This document shows, in pieces, positions 48,315-55,772 of a DNA stretch of 64,000 nt (position 1 is the stretch's first letter; each line of letters begins with the position of its first letter). Below the pieces are notes generated by a model. It worked only from the letters and a program-made list of their open reading frames with translations. It searched no databases and was not told the DNA's origin. The position numbers and the translations under genes are program-made. This stretch comes from Enterococcus rotai (GTDB lineage Bacteria > Bacillota > Bacilli > Lactobacillales > Enterococcaceae): NCBI RefSeq assembly GCF_001465345.1, contig NZ_CP013655.1, positions 1,315,349 to 1,379,348 of the forward strand. Reading direction: 5' to 3'.

Positions 48315-49690
48315 AAACAAGAACGAAAACATTTCTATTTACCTCTGTAGTCATTGCGATTGTTATTACATTTAGTTTCGGACTGCTTTATTACTTCTTG
48401 CCTATAGTCTATGAAAATGATAAAAGGGAGAGAGCCTTCTCCAGTGCTCTGAAGATCATTAATGAGGTGGAAAACCAACCAATTGAAAGAATCCATGAGA
48501 TAATGAGGCAAGAGGAAAAAAGTCAAGAAGATACATTCTGGATAATGAAGAACTCAAACCAACAGATTATTTATCCTTCAGAAGTAAGTAAAACGATTGA
48601 CGACAATAGTGAATTAGTGATTGCTAAACAAACTTCCATTAAACCTCTCATAAAAACTACAGTAAAGGACTCAGAAGGAGATAAATATATAATTGAGGTT
48701 AGCATGTTTTACGAAAGCATCAAAGAAGTAAAAGAAGCGTTACTAAAAATTTATCCGTATATTCTGGGGGGGAGCTTTTTAGTCGGAGGGATTGGTGCGT
48801 ATATCTATTCCTATTGGGCAACTAGAAGAGTACATAGTATAAGTAATAGAACAAAAAAAATGGTTGTTTTAGAAGAGCCGGTCGACTACGTTGTCAAAGG
48901 GAAAGACGAGATTAGTGATTTGGAAAACAATATTCAATTTCTATATCTTTCGTTGCTAGAAAACATCCAATCATTGAATCTAGAATTAGAAAAAAGTAAT
49001 GCAGTAGAGCATTCAAAGTCTGAATTTATGAGAATTGCATCTCATGAGTTAAAGACCCCGATAACGGCGATGCTAGGAATAATTGAAGGGATGATTTTGA
49101 ATGTAGGACGTTTTAAAGATCGTGATTATTATTTGAACGTATGTAAAGAAATATTAGAATCACAAAGTCAATTAGTTCAGGATGTTTTATTTATCTCGAA
49201 ATTAGAAAGTGTGGAAAAATTTGAACCTTCAAAGGAAGTTTTTTCGCTGACAGATTTAACGAATGAAACACTCGCATTCTTCGAATTAATGTCTATTCAA
49301 AGAAAATTGACTTTCGAAGTGAAGTTGGCAGAGGTAGTGGTTGAAAGCAATAGAGAAGAGATAAAAAGGATCATTACCAATCTTTTGAATAACGCAGTGA
49401 AGTATACGAAAGAAAGCGGGGTTGTCAGTGTCACTCTAACATCTGAAATGTTGGTGATTGGGAATCAATGTACACCTTTGGAACAAGAAGAGATTGATAA
49501 AATATTTTTACCTTTTTACCGTCCTGACTATGCCCGCGCAAGAAAAGATGGAGGAACGGGTTTGGGGTTGTATATAGTTTCTCAATTATCTTTAAAAAAT
49601 GAGTTGCCATTTAATTTTAAACCTATGGAAAATAAAAAAGGGATGGTCTTCACGTTAGAGTTATCATCAATTGTCAAATCATTAGAATAA
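48311..49690 (+). CDS. Sensor histidine kinase, OmpR-partner type
   Basis: A 459-residue protein with membrane helices near 8-30 and 149-170 flanking a ~115-residue extracellular sensor, a HAMP-like linker and HisKA with His 245 in MRIASHELKTPITAML. The HATPase has N box IITNLLNNAVKYTK, F box IFLPFYR and G2 GGTGLGLYI. The G1 region reads VIGNQCTPL rather than the usual DxGxG, so the ATP site is atypical but probably functional. It probably senses envelope stress or the exporter's substrate. Confidence 0.93.
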   Translation: MKTRTKTFLFTSVVIAIVITFSFGLLYYFLPIVYENDKRERAFSSALKIINEVENQPIERIHEIMRQEEKSQEDTFWIMKNSNQQIIYPSEVSKTIDDNSELVIAKQTSIKPLIKTTVKDSEGDKYIIEVSMFYESIKEVKEALLKIYPYILGGSFLVGGIGAYIYSYWATRRVHSISNRTKKMVVLEEPVDYVVKGKDEISDLENNIQFLYLSLLENIQSLNLELEKSNAVEHSKSEFMRIASHELKTPITAMLGIIEGMILNVGRFKDRDYYLNVCKEILESQSQLVQDVLFISKLESVEKFEPSKEVFSLTDLTNETLAFFELMSIQRKLTFEVKLAEVVVESNREEIKRIITNLLNNAVKYTKESGVVSVTLTSEMLVIGNQCTPLEQEEIDKIFLPFYRPDYARARKDGGTGLGLYIVSQLSLKNELPFNFKPMENKKGMVFTLELSSIVKSLE

Positions 49691-49700
49691 TACAGATAAA

Positions 49701-49744
49701 ATCCACTTTCTATGCAAATAGACTCCATGTACCTTTGGTAAACT
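49701..49744 (+). promoter_or_regulatory. ATCCA-repeat promoter B (lipoprotein gene)
   Basis: ATCCA at 49701 and cTCCA at 49723, 22 bp apart, then 11 nt to TAAACT (49739-49744). It has the same spacing as promoters A and C. Confidence 0.7.
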
Positions 49745-49777
49745 AAATGTAGTAAAACATTTAGGAGGAATTTAAGT

Positions 49778-50050
49778 ATGAAAATAAAAAAAATTACTTT
49801 ACTGGCGTTACTAACTATGCTTACAGCAGCAACATTAACAGCATGCGGAAGCAAAGAAAAGAAAGATGCAGATAATCAAGGCGAGTTAAAAGGCGAGAAA
49901 ATGAAAAAATCAGAAGATGATGTTGTCAGTGAACGTACAGAAGAAGTTGATGGACAAAAGATGATAATCAAAACATTGAAAGATGGTTCAGAAATTGCTC
50001 TTCCTGAGGGTGTTGATTTAGACGATGTAGATATGCAAGCAGTTGATTAA
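49778..50050 (+). CDS. Small lipoprotein
   Basis: A 90-residue precursor with lipobox TLTACGS (Cys near residue 23) and a charged C-terminal part (EEVDGQKMIIKTLKDGSEIA, then LPEGVDLDDVDMQAVD). It would be anchored outside the membrane. The ribosome site is TTAGGAGG. It has its own ATCCA promoter like the exporter operon, so it probably belongs to the same response. Function unknown. The sequence turns into an ISL3 relic directly after the stop. Confidence 0.85.
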   Translation: MKIKKITLLALLTMLTAATLTACGSKEKKDADNQGELKGEKMKKSEDDVVSERTEEVDGQKMIIKTLKDGSEIALPEGVDLDDVDMQAVD

Positions 50051-50054
50051 GCTG

Positions 50055-50329
50055 AATAAATCAAAATAATTACATCAATTATGATGAATCCTAGAGGGAA
50101 ATGCCTCTAGGATTTTTTACTCGGTTGAAAAAGTACAGTGCTAAAACATAAAGTAATTCTCAAGTTAAAGTTATAAAAGTTGCGAAACCCGTAGGCATTT
50201 CTCTTTCATACTTTGATATGGCTATTTAAGTATTCTAACGATCCATTAGGATAAGGCAATTCTAGCGCAGTTTTAATTTCATTTTGGTACTTCTTAAAAG
50301 GAACAATAGTCATTAGAAAGTATAGAGCC
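50055..50329 (-). mobile_element. ISL3-family relic 1 (transposase 3' end)
   Basis: Read on the minus strand, fragments TIVPFKKYQNEIKTALELPY, PNGSLEYLNSHIKV-stop and KRNAYGFRNFYNFNLRITLC are recognisable as the C-terminus of an ISL3-type transposase, with an internal stop. The outer end is GGCTCTATACTTTCT (minus strand, ending at 50329), as in relic 2. The other terminal repeat is not recognisable; the 5' limit near 50055 is approximate. Confidence 0.7.
50090..50121 (+). terminator. Terminator after the lipoprotein gene (within relic 1)
   Basis: AATCCTAGAGG pairs with CCTCTAGGATT around GAAATG, then a T run. A decayed form of the same hairpin is present in relic 2 near 62030, so it came with the IS. 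Confidence 0.75.
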
Positions 50330-50336
50330 ATAATTT

Positions 50337-50383
50337 AGAGGCAGACATAAAACTCAATGAGTTTTGTGTCTGCCTCTTTTTAG
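50337..50383 (+). terminator. Long hairpin terminator
   Basis: AGAGGCAGACA and AAAACTCA pair with TGAGTTTT and TGTCTGCCTCT, then TTTT. It lies just outside relic 1 and insulates what follows. Confidence 0.85.
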
Positions 50384-50467
50384 TTTAAACCAAGTAGTCA
50401 ACGCATGTGCAATCTGAAAAATAAATCAAAGCATAGGACTCGTTGAAGTAAGAGTAATACAGATAAA

Positions 50468-50511
50468 ATCCACATTACGCACAAATAAAATCCACGTTAG
50501 CCTGATAAACT
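50468..50511 (+). promoter_or_regulatory. ATCCA-repeat promoter C, orphan
   Basis: ATCCA at 50468 and 50490, 22 bp apart, and TAAACT at 50506-50511. The preceding AATACAGATAAA is identical to promoter B. No ORF with a ribosome site follows until 50760; the stretch 50512-50759 is AT-rich and otherwise empty. Confidence 0.65.
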
Positions 50512-50759
50512 AATCTTCGGAAGAATTTTATAAATAAAAAAAATATAAAAATAAAAAGATGTTTTATTTCATTTGTGTATTTTATGAAAAACGTTAATAA
50601 AAAGGAATAGAACATTAAAAAGTTGACGAATGATACTCACCTATTTTTGGAGGTTAAGGACTTTTAAATAAATCAAGAAATTGATGATGAAAGGGAGTTG
50701 TCCTAACAAGTAAGTATGCTATCAGTGAAATCTTCTGTGTATAGGGGAGGGGGATTAAG

Positions 50760-50807
50760 ATGGATCATAAAAAAAATATATATATACCTTCATATCTCGT
50801 TTTTTAG
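50760..50807 (+). other. 15-codon ORF with strong ribosome site ending in the recombination core
   Basis: GGGGAGGGGG lies 6 nt before an ATG; the frame reads MDHKKNIYIPSYLVF and stops in the spacer of the left inverted core site. It looks like the beginning of a gene cut off by that site, or a leader peptide. Confidence 0.35.
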
Positions 50808-50818
50808 TAAAACGAGAA
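50795..50818 (+). repeat. Left core-like recombination site (inverted copy 1)
   Basis: TCTCGTTTT and AAAACGAGAA are near-perfect inverted arms around the asymmetric spacer TTAGT. This is the form of a tyrosine-recombinase core site. An exact 24-bp inverted copy lies at 52398-52421, on the other side of the integrase gene. Confidence 0.75.
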
Positions 50819-51042
50819 AGATTCTCTTTCTATTTATATCTATATTTTAATTATTATATATTTTTTTCTTGCTACTAGGATAATTCTAATGGATTTAAAT
50901 CAAAAACACAAGGTTTTTTTGAGAAAAAATTTAATTTTTCTTTTTTTTCAATAAAAATTATTCAAAAAATGACGATTTTTGAAAAGAACTACTTCTACTA
51001 TAAAGCATTACTATTTGGTGGAGAACATAGGTCATTTTTTTT

Positions 51043-51062
51043 AGCCGTCAACTCCGCCGTCA
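51043..51062 (+). repeat. Left arm-type repeat pair (CCGTCA x2)
   Basis: Two CCGTCA motifs 12 bp apart (51045 and 51057) just before the integrase gene. A matching pair with the same spacing and orientation lies after it. They are candidates for binding by the integrase N-terminal domain, like the arm sites of Tn916/lambda systems. Confidence 0.6.
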
Positions 51063-51087
51063 CGAAAACTTGAAAGGATGATTTATT

Positions 51088-52194
51088 TTGGCAAGAGGCG
51101 AAAACATATACAAAAGAAAAGATGGACGTTGGGAAGGACGCTATCCCAAAGCAAGAAAAGCTGATGGTTCTATCTACTATGGATATATATACGGGCGATC
51201 ATATCGAGCGGTTCGAGAACAGCTTTTAGAAAAAAGAATTCTGCATACGCTAGAAAAAAGTTCATTCCAAAAACAATTCAAAGGGTCTTTTGAGACTTGG
51301 GCGATTATTTGGTTGAACCAATTAATGAAAGAAAATATTAAAGAAAGTACCTATGCAAGCTATCAAAATAAACTTACTTTACACGTATTACCCGTTATTG
51401 GTAAGACTCCCTTACATCGTGTGGATAAAAAACAGCTAGAACAGTTGATTAATCAACTCAAAGACAAACTATCACCAGCTTCTATCCACATTGTCTTTCG
51501 ATTAGTCAAAAGCTGCTTGAAAGCAGCAAGAGACCGGGGCTATTTATATATAAATCCAGCTGAACAAGTTACATTACCTAAAATTCAAAAAGAACAGGTT
51601 CCTGCGCTAAACCGCCAACAACATACTCAAATCTTGAATGAAAGCAAGAAAAACATTAAAGGACTACCAATTGTACTTGCTTTAGAAACGGGCATGCGTA
51701 TTGGAGAAATAAGTGCATTGAAATGGGAAGATGTCGATTTTGATCAACAAGTTATCCATGTACGTAGAACGAAGCAACGTATATTTGACTATGCTAATAA
51801 TGCATCCAAAACAAAATTGATTGAAACTGCGCCTAAAACAACACGTGCTAAGCGTGTTATTCCATTAACACCTTGTTTGAAAGAACAACTTATTTGGGCT
51901 AAGAGTCAGGCGAATTCCTCTTATGTTGTCGAAAATCATGGGAAATCTGTAGAACCAAGAACGATCAGCTATCGATTTGAACGAATCAAAACCAAAGTAG
52001 GTTTATTAAATATTGGTTTTCATTCATTGCGCCATACATTTGCCACACGTTGTGTAGAACTTGGTATAAGTATCAATACAGTTAGTGCTCTATTAGGACA
52101 TGCATCAATAAAAATGACACTAGATACATATACCTATTCATTTCTTGAAGATCAACGTAAAGCAATGGAAACTTTAGCTGTTTTCTCATCTTAA
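51088..52194 (+). CDS. Tyrosine recombinase (phage/ICE-type integrase)
   Basis: 368 residues, TTG start (MARGENIYKRKDGRWEG) after AAAGGATG. An AP2-like arm-binding N-terminus (about 1-55) is followed by a SAM-like core-binding domain (about 65-160) and a catalytic domain with all residues: R204 in TGMRIGE, K256 in TTRAKRVIPL, H312 and R315 in FHSLRHTF, H338 in LLGHAS and Y348 in TLDTYTY. It is apparently active. No excisionase, replication or conjugation gene accompanies it. Instead it is flanked by arm-like CCGTCA pairs and, outside those, by inverted core-like sites, so it may invert its own segment. Confidence 0.93.
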   Translation: MARGENIYKRKDGRWEGRYPKARKADGSIYYGYIYGRSYRAVREQLLEKRILHTLEKSSFQKQFKGSFETWAIIWLNQLMKENIKESTYASYQNKLTLHVLPVIGKTPLHRVDKKQLEQLINQLKDKLSPASIHIVFRLVKSCLKAARDRGYLYINPAEQVTLPKIQKEQVPALNRQQHTQILNESKKNIKGLPIVLALETGMRIGEISALKWEDVDFDQQVIHVRRTKQRIFDYANNASKTKLIETAPKTTRAKRVIPLTPCLKEQLIWAKSQANSSYVVENHGKSVEPRTISYRFERIKTKVGLLNIGFHSLRHTFATRCVELGISINTVSALLGHASIKMTLDTYTYSFLEDQRKAMETLAVFSS

Positions 52195-52333
52195 TAACAG
52201 TAAAAATTAATTTTTAGGGTTGTTACGTCTCCCTTTTTTTTATTTTTAAATAACGTTCGTTTTTTAAAAAATTAGAATAATCAGTATAGTATTTTAAATT
52301 TGGATAGATGCTAAAATGTTATGTCCTTTTTCT

Positions 52334-52353
52334 AACCGTCACTTTCGCCGTCA
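52334..52353 (+). repeat. Right arm-type repeat pair (CCGTCA x2)
   Basis: CCGTCA at 52336 and 52348, the same 12-bp spacing as the left pair and matching it at 17 of 22 positions. It lies about 45 bp inside the right core site. Around it, 52195-52390 is AT-rich without ORFs. Confidence 0.6.
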
Positions 52354-52389
52354 ATTATAAAAACAATCCGCGAGCTGTCGGTAAAAATT

Positions 52390-52430
52390 AGAGTAAGTTC
52401 TCGTTTTACTAAAAAACGAGAACTTACTCT
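52390..52430 (-). repeat. Right core-like recombination site (inverted copy 2) in an 18-bp palindrome
   Basis: 52398-52421 is the exact reverse complement of the left site. The arms extend to a perfect 18-bp stem (AGAGTAAGTTCTCGTTTT and its complement) around ACTAA, the inverted spacer. There is no T run, so it is not an ordinary terminator. The remaining 52431-52584 is leader DNA of the next regulator; no clear promoter is seen there. Confidence 0.75.
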
Positions 52431-52584
52431 GATTAAAATCTACTACTATCAATTTTACTTTTTTATTAAAAAAAGAGCAACGCATAACCTTAATGACTGA
52501 AACAAACTATTTTGTTCTCATTCATAAAAAATCAAAGAACGATCAGCAACCATTGTATAAAAAAGAGAGAAGGGAATAGGAATA

Positions 52585-53307
52585 ATGTACAAGTTAGGAA
52601 TTTTAAAAAATGGAGATAGAGCGCAAAGTACATTTGTGGATGAGATCATTGCGTGTTCTAACTTTAAAACTTCGTTATTCAACTGTGTAAATAGTAATGA
52701 AGAAATGTTCTCAGAAATGAACATCATTCTTATTGTGGAAAACCCAACTTTTGGGTTTGAATCTATCTGTGAATCTATTTTGGAATTGAGAAAATCTTTT
52801 CAAGGTATTGTTTGGATATTATCAGAAGAAATTTCTGACTTTAATCAAATGATTTACTATCAATTAGGAGTAGATGGGATTTCGAGTATAGACAATAATA
52901 AAGGGATTTTTCTATTACAACTAGAAAATCTATTGAAACATACAAGTAACAAAGAAGAGGTGAAAGAAGAGTCAAAAAGAAATGCTGAACAAAAAAAAGA
53001 CTTCGCTCTAAATGAAGGTAGCTTGAGCTTAATAGTAAAAGATGGTTTTGAAATTTCTTTAACAAAATTGGAGTTTCTTGTCTTACGAGAATTATTTATT
53101 CATACAGGTGAAACCTTATCTTACGAAGAAATTTATAGAAAAATTTGGGTAGAGAAAAAGAATGATAAAACAGCAGATGCAAAATTTAGACAATATAGAA
53201 TCACCAATATCATTTTTCATCTACGGAAAAAATTTGAAGAAGCACCAGGAAGTCCTGAATACATAAAGACAATTCGTTCTAGAGGGTACAAATTGGATCT
53301 TAAGTGA
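52585..53307 (+). CDS. Winged-helix regulator with degenerate receiver-like N-terminus (WxL locus III)
   Basis: A 240-residue relative of the locus I regulator. N-terminal receiver-like fold (MNIILIVENPTF, GIVWILSEEIS, YYQLGVDGI) without a phospho-acceptor Asp, and a linker. A C-terminal OmpR-type winged helix follows (EISLTKLEFLVLRELF to IKTIRSRGYKLDL). It is the first gene after the candidate invertible segment, so the state of that segment could decide its transcription. Ribosome site GAGAGAAGGGAATAGG. Confidence 0.85.
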   Translation: MYKLGILKNGDRAQSTFVDEIIACSNFKTSLFNCVNSNEEMFSEMNIILIVENPTFGFESICESILELRKSFQGIVWILSEEISDFNQMIYYQLGVDGISSIDNNKGIFLLQLENLLKHTSNKEEVKEESKRNAEQKKDFALNEGSLSLIVKDGFEISLTKLEFLVLRELFIHTGETLSYEEIYRKIWVEKKNDKTADAKFRQYRITNIIFHLRKKFEEAPGSPEYIKTIRSRGYKLDLK

Positions 53308-53370
53308 AGTTTTTGGGCGTACTTCAAAAAGTTACACATAAAGGCAAGTAAGGCCAAAAAAATTGGATGA

Positions 53371-54033
53371 TTGAGAGTTGAAAAAAGGATGGCTAATGAA
53401 CAAGTAGAAAAACATCAGAAAAAAGGGTTGGGATATATATTCTTTATAGAAGGGATATTCTCTGTCTTATGGATAGGCTACTTATTCAAATTCTATTCTT
53501 TTTATAAGGAAGCCTACTTTTATGTAGATAAGCGCTTATCGTTATTTATTCAAATGCTATCCATTTTAAATAATAACTGGGATGAAATATTTATCTACTT
53601 TATTTTAAGTTTCTTCCTAATTACACTCACTTTATTTATGAGTTACCTACTATATTTAACAAATAAACGAGCGTTACGAAGGAACAAGTCAACCCCATTT
53701 ATTCTATGTTTCAATTTATTGTGTTGTGCTTCGTTATTGGCTAATGTGTGCGGCTTCATCTTTTTCGTCATTACGATTTTATCTGCAAGTTTAGTTTATA
53801 TCATATTTACACTGGTGAATTTAAACTTGGATAAAGAGAAGCCAGAGTCAGAGTATGATGAAGGGGACATTATTGAAATTAAAGGTCCGTTTAAAACAAA
53901 AGAAGAAGCTCAAAAAGAAATCACTATTTTTTTCGATAAATGGAAAGAAAAAACAATTATTTTAGGTGAAGAGATTTACATAGAAGATGGTAACTATTAC
54001 GTGGATATTTATGTGGATACGATAAATAAATAG
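53371..54033 (+). CDS. Membrane protein of WxL locus III, unknown
   Basis: A 220-residue product from a TTG start (an ATG at 53389 has its purine run directly adjacent and is an uncertain alternative). Three or four hydrophobic helices (IFFIEGIFSVLWIGYLF, IFIYFILSFFLITLTLFMS, CFNLLCCASLLANVCGFIFF). A ~60-residue hydrophilic C-terminal domain follows (GPFKTKEEAQKEITIFFDKW to EDGNYYVDIYV), resembling small alpha-beta domains. I do not recognise the family. Its place between the regulator and the WxL-interacting protein suggests a role in that complex or in signalling. Confidence 0.7.
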   Translation: MRVEKRMANEQVEKHQKKGLGYIFFIEGIFSVLWIGYLFKFYSFYKEAYFYVDKRLSLFIQMLSILNNNWDEIFIYFILSFFLITLTLFMSYLLYLTNKRALRRNKSTPFILCFNLLCCASLLANVCGFIFFVITILSASLVYIIFTLVNLNLDKEKPESEYDEGDIIEIKGPFKTKEEAQKEITIFFDKWKEKTIILGEEIYIEDGNYYVDIYVDTINK

Positions 54034-54073
54034 CATTTTAAACTTTTAATAGTAAGGAGTAATCAAAATTTAG

Positions 54074-55138
54074 ATGAAAACAAATAAATTTATATATTTA
54101 GCTTTGTTTGTGAGTCTGTTTCTATTTCTATTTCCCGTTCAATCAATGGCAGAGGATGATAACTTGGGATACAGCGTTTCAGCAATTCTGAATGGAAAAC
54201 AAATTGACCCAGAAAAAAGTTACTTTTATATTCAAACAACACCAGGAGAGCAACAAGAATTAGCTGTAACAATAAAAAGTACGAAAGAAGCCCCCGTTAA
54301 TGTAAAAGTTTCTGTTCAGGATGCATTTACTGGAAACAAAGGAACGGTTGAATATACATCAGACAAGGAGTTACTTGATTCGACGTTAACTAATCCTATG
54401 AGCAGTATTCTCAAAGTTGAAACACCCAAAGTAACTGTAGAAAACTTTGGCGCAACTGAAGCGAAATTTACTCTAACGCCACCGAGTGAAAGTTATCAAG
54501 GCGTTAAAATGGGGACATTGGTTTTTGAAGTAGATGACTCAGAAGAAGATGCAGGCCCAGTAGGTACTGAATTTTCTTATCGAATTGGTATTTTGACTTC
54601 AGAGACAGGTGAAGAATACGAAAATTCTCAAACGTTGAATTTACTTGATGCAAAATCTATGCTTTTGCGAGGTAAAAAAATGATTTTAGCAACATTACAG
54701 AACCCAGAGCCAAAAGTTCTATCTAGATTAGCGATCACTGCTGAATTAAAAAATAAAGAGACTGGTAAGGTAATGAAAAAAGAGCAAGTTGAAAATTATG
54801 CTTTAGCACCCAACAGTAAATTTGACTTTGAGATGGATTGGGGAACTTCTAATATACCGGCAGGTAAATATGTTTTGAAGATGGTTGCCAAAAGTCCCTA
54901 TAATGATTGGCAATTTGAAAAAGAATTTACAATCACCGGAGAACAGGCTAAAAGTATGAACGATCAGAGCGCTTTTAAAATTATAACACCGACATGGATT
55001 AAGGGCGCTACGATTTTATGTCTGAGTTTAACGATTGGGGTAACTGGAACACTTCTAGTGAGAAGGAAAAAAATGGAAGCAGAATGGGAGCGAAGACGTA
55101 AAAGAAGGAAAAGGAAGAAAAAGAAAGAAGGGAAATAA
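54074..55138 (+). CDS. WxL-interacting protein, DUF916/DUF3324 (first of two in locus III)
   Basis: A 354-residue protein with a signal peptide (to about 25, QSMAED), DUF916 (TTPGEQQELAVTIKSTKEAP), DUF3324 (EFSYRIGILTSETG to NDWQFEKEFTI), a transmembrane helix near 311-330 and a strongly basic tail (RRRKRRKRKKKKEGK). It directly abuts the LPSTG gene (stop and ATG adjacent). A second, diverged DUF916 protein lies downstream in the same locus. Confidence 0.9.
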   Translation: MKTNKFIYLALFVSLFLFLFPVQSMAEDDNLGYSVSAILNGKQIDPEKSYFYIQTTPGEQQELAVTIKSTKEAPVNVKVSVQDAFTGNKGTVEYTSDKELLDSTLTNPMSSILKVETPKVTVENFGATEAKFTLTPPSESYQGVKMGTLVFEVDDSEEDAGPVGTEFSYRIGILTSETGEEYENSQTLNLLDAKSMLLRGKKMILATLQNPEPKVLSRLAITAELKNKETGKVMKKEQVENYALAPNSKFDFEMDWGTSNIPAGKYVLKMVAKSPYNDWQFEKEFTITGEQAKSMNDQSAFKIITPTWIKGATILCLSLTIGVTGTLLVRRKKMEAEWERRRKRRKRKKKKEGK

Positions 55139-55462
55139 ATGAAGAAATTTATTTTAGGGTTATTTTTCTTAGTTATAGTTAATGGGTTGTTTGTTGGTAC
55201 AACGGCTGAAGCGACAATTAAATCAGAAGCGACCGATGTGGGAGTCATGTTTAATAATAAAAAGGTACAACAACCAATCGTACCTAAACTACCAGATACC
55301 AACGTACCCTATATACCTAAGCCAAGTCCAAGTTTTAAGGGAAACCTTCCTTCGACGGGGGATTTGATTACATCCCTTATCTGGACACTCTTGGGGTGTG
55401 CGGTTTTGATTATGTTTGTAGGGGTCTTTAGCTTGAAAAATATTATGTTAAGAATCACTTAG
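55139..55462 (+). CDS. Small LPXTG cell-wall protein (LPSTG), WxL locus III
   Basis: A 107-residue precursor with a signal peptide (to about 23, TTAEA), a Pro-rich exposed stretch (VPKLPDTNVPYIPKPSPSF), LPSTGD motif, hydrophobic helix and an ending KNIMLRIT. The stretch before it contains TDVGVMF, echoing TDVGVQF at the start of the mature WxL protein of this locus, so the two may share a binding element. Sortase substrate. Confidence 0.88.
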   Translation: MKKFILGLFFLVIVNGLFVGTTAEATIKSEATDVGVMFNNKKVQQPIVPKLPDTNVPYIPKPSPSFKGNLPSTGDLITSLIWTLLGCAVLIMFVGVFSLKNIMLRIT

Positions 55463-55477
55463 GAGGAACAAAAACAA

Positions 55478-55702
55478 ATGATGGATTATCTATGGCTCTT
55501 TATTTTGGGTGGGATTGCTATCCTTTCGCTACTCATTTTTCTGATTACGTTATCAAGAGACACGTTTTTAATGAAAAAATTAAGAAAAAAGAAAACGAAC
55601 TTTATTTTAAATTTCAGTTTACTTTTCACGACATTAACATGCTTAGGCTTGATTGTGTATCTATTTACCTTATTAAAAGAACAGATAGAACTCTTGCAAT
55701 AA
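55478..55702 (+). CDS. Small two-helix membrane protein, unknown
   Basis: 74 residues with two transmembrane helices (LWLFILGGIAILSLLIFLIT; FILNFSLLFTTLTCLGLIVY) separated by a basic cytoplasmic loop (KKLRKKKTN). A perfect AGGAGG 10 nt upstream and tight packing in the operon support it as real. A shorter overlapping frame beginning at 55492 has no such ribosome site. It ends 4 bp before the left WxL-flanking inverted repeat. Confidence 0.75.
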   Translation: MMDYLWLFILGGIAILSLLIFLITLSRDTFLMKKLRKKKTNFILNFSLLFTTLTCLGLIVYLFTLLKEQIELLQ

Positions 55703-55706
55703 GAAC

Positions 55707-55752
55707 AATGAACAACTTATAACAATAACTCTCACCAATCTATATCTATGCT
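55707..55752 (+). repeat. Left 46-bp inverted repeat flanking the WxL gene
   Basis: Matches the reverse complement of 56605-56652 over its full length; the only difference is a 2-nt (TA) insertion in the right copy. It begins AATGAACAACTTATAACAAT and ends TATATCTATGCT, 4 bp before the WxL ribosome site. Similarity stops sharply at both ends of the repeat. Confidence 0.9.
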
Positions 55753-55772
55753 ATCTAAGGATGGTATAAAAA

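Noticed and set aside
50795..50818. Left core site as an ordinary transcription terminator
   Set aside because: It has no T run in either direction, and the exact 24-bp inverted copy 1.6 kb away needs another explanation.
51088..52194. A prophage or conjugative element around the integrase
   Set aside because: No excisionase, replication, structural, lysis or transfer genes lie on either side within the window, and the flanking core-like sites are inverted rather than direct.
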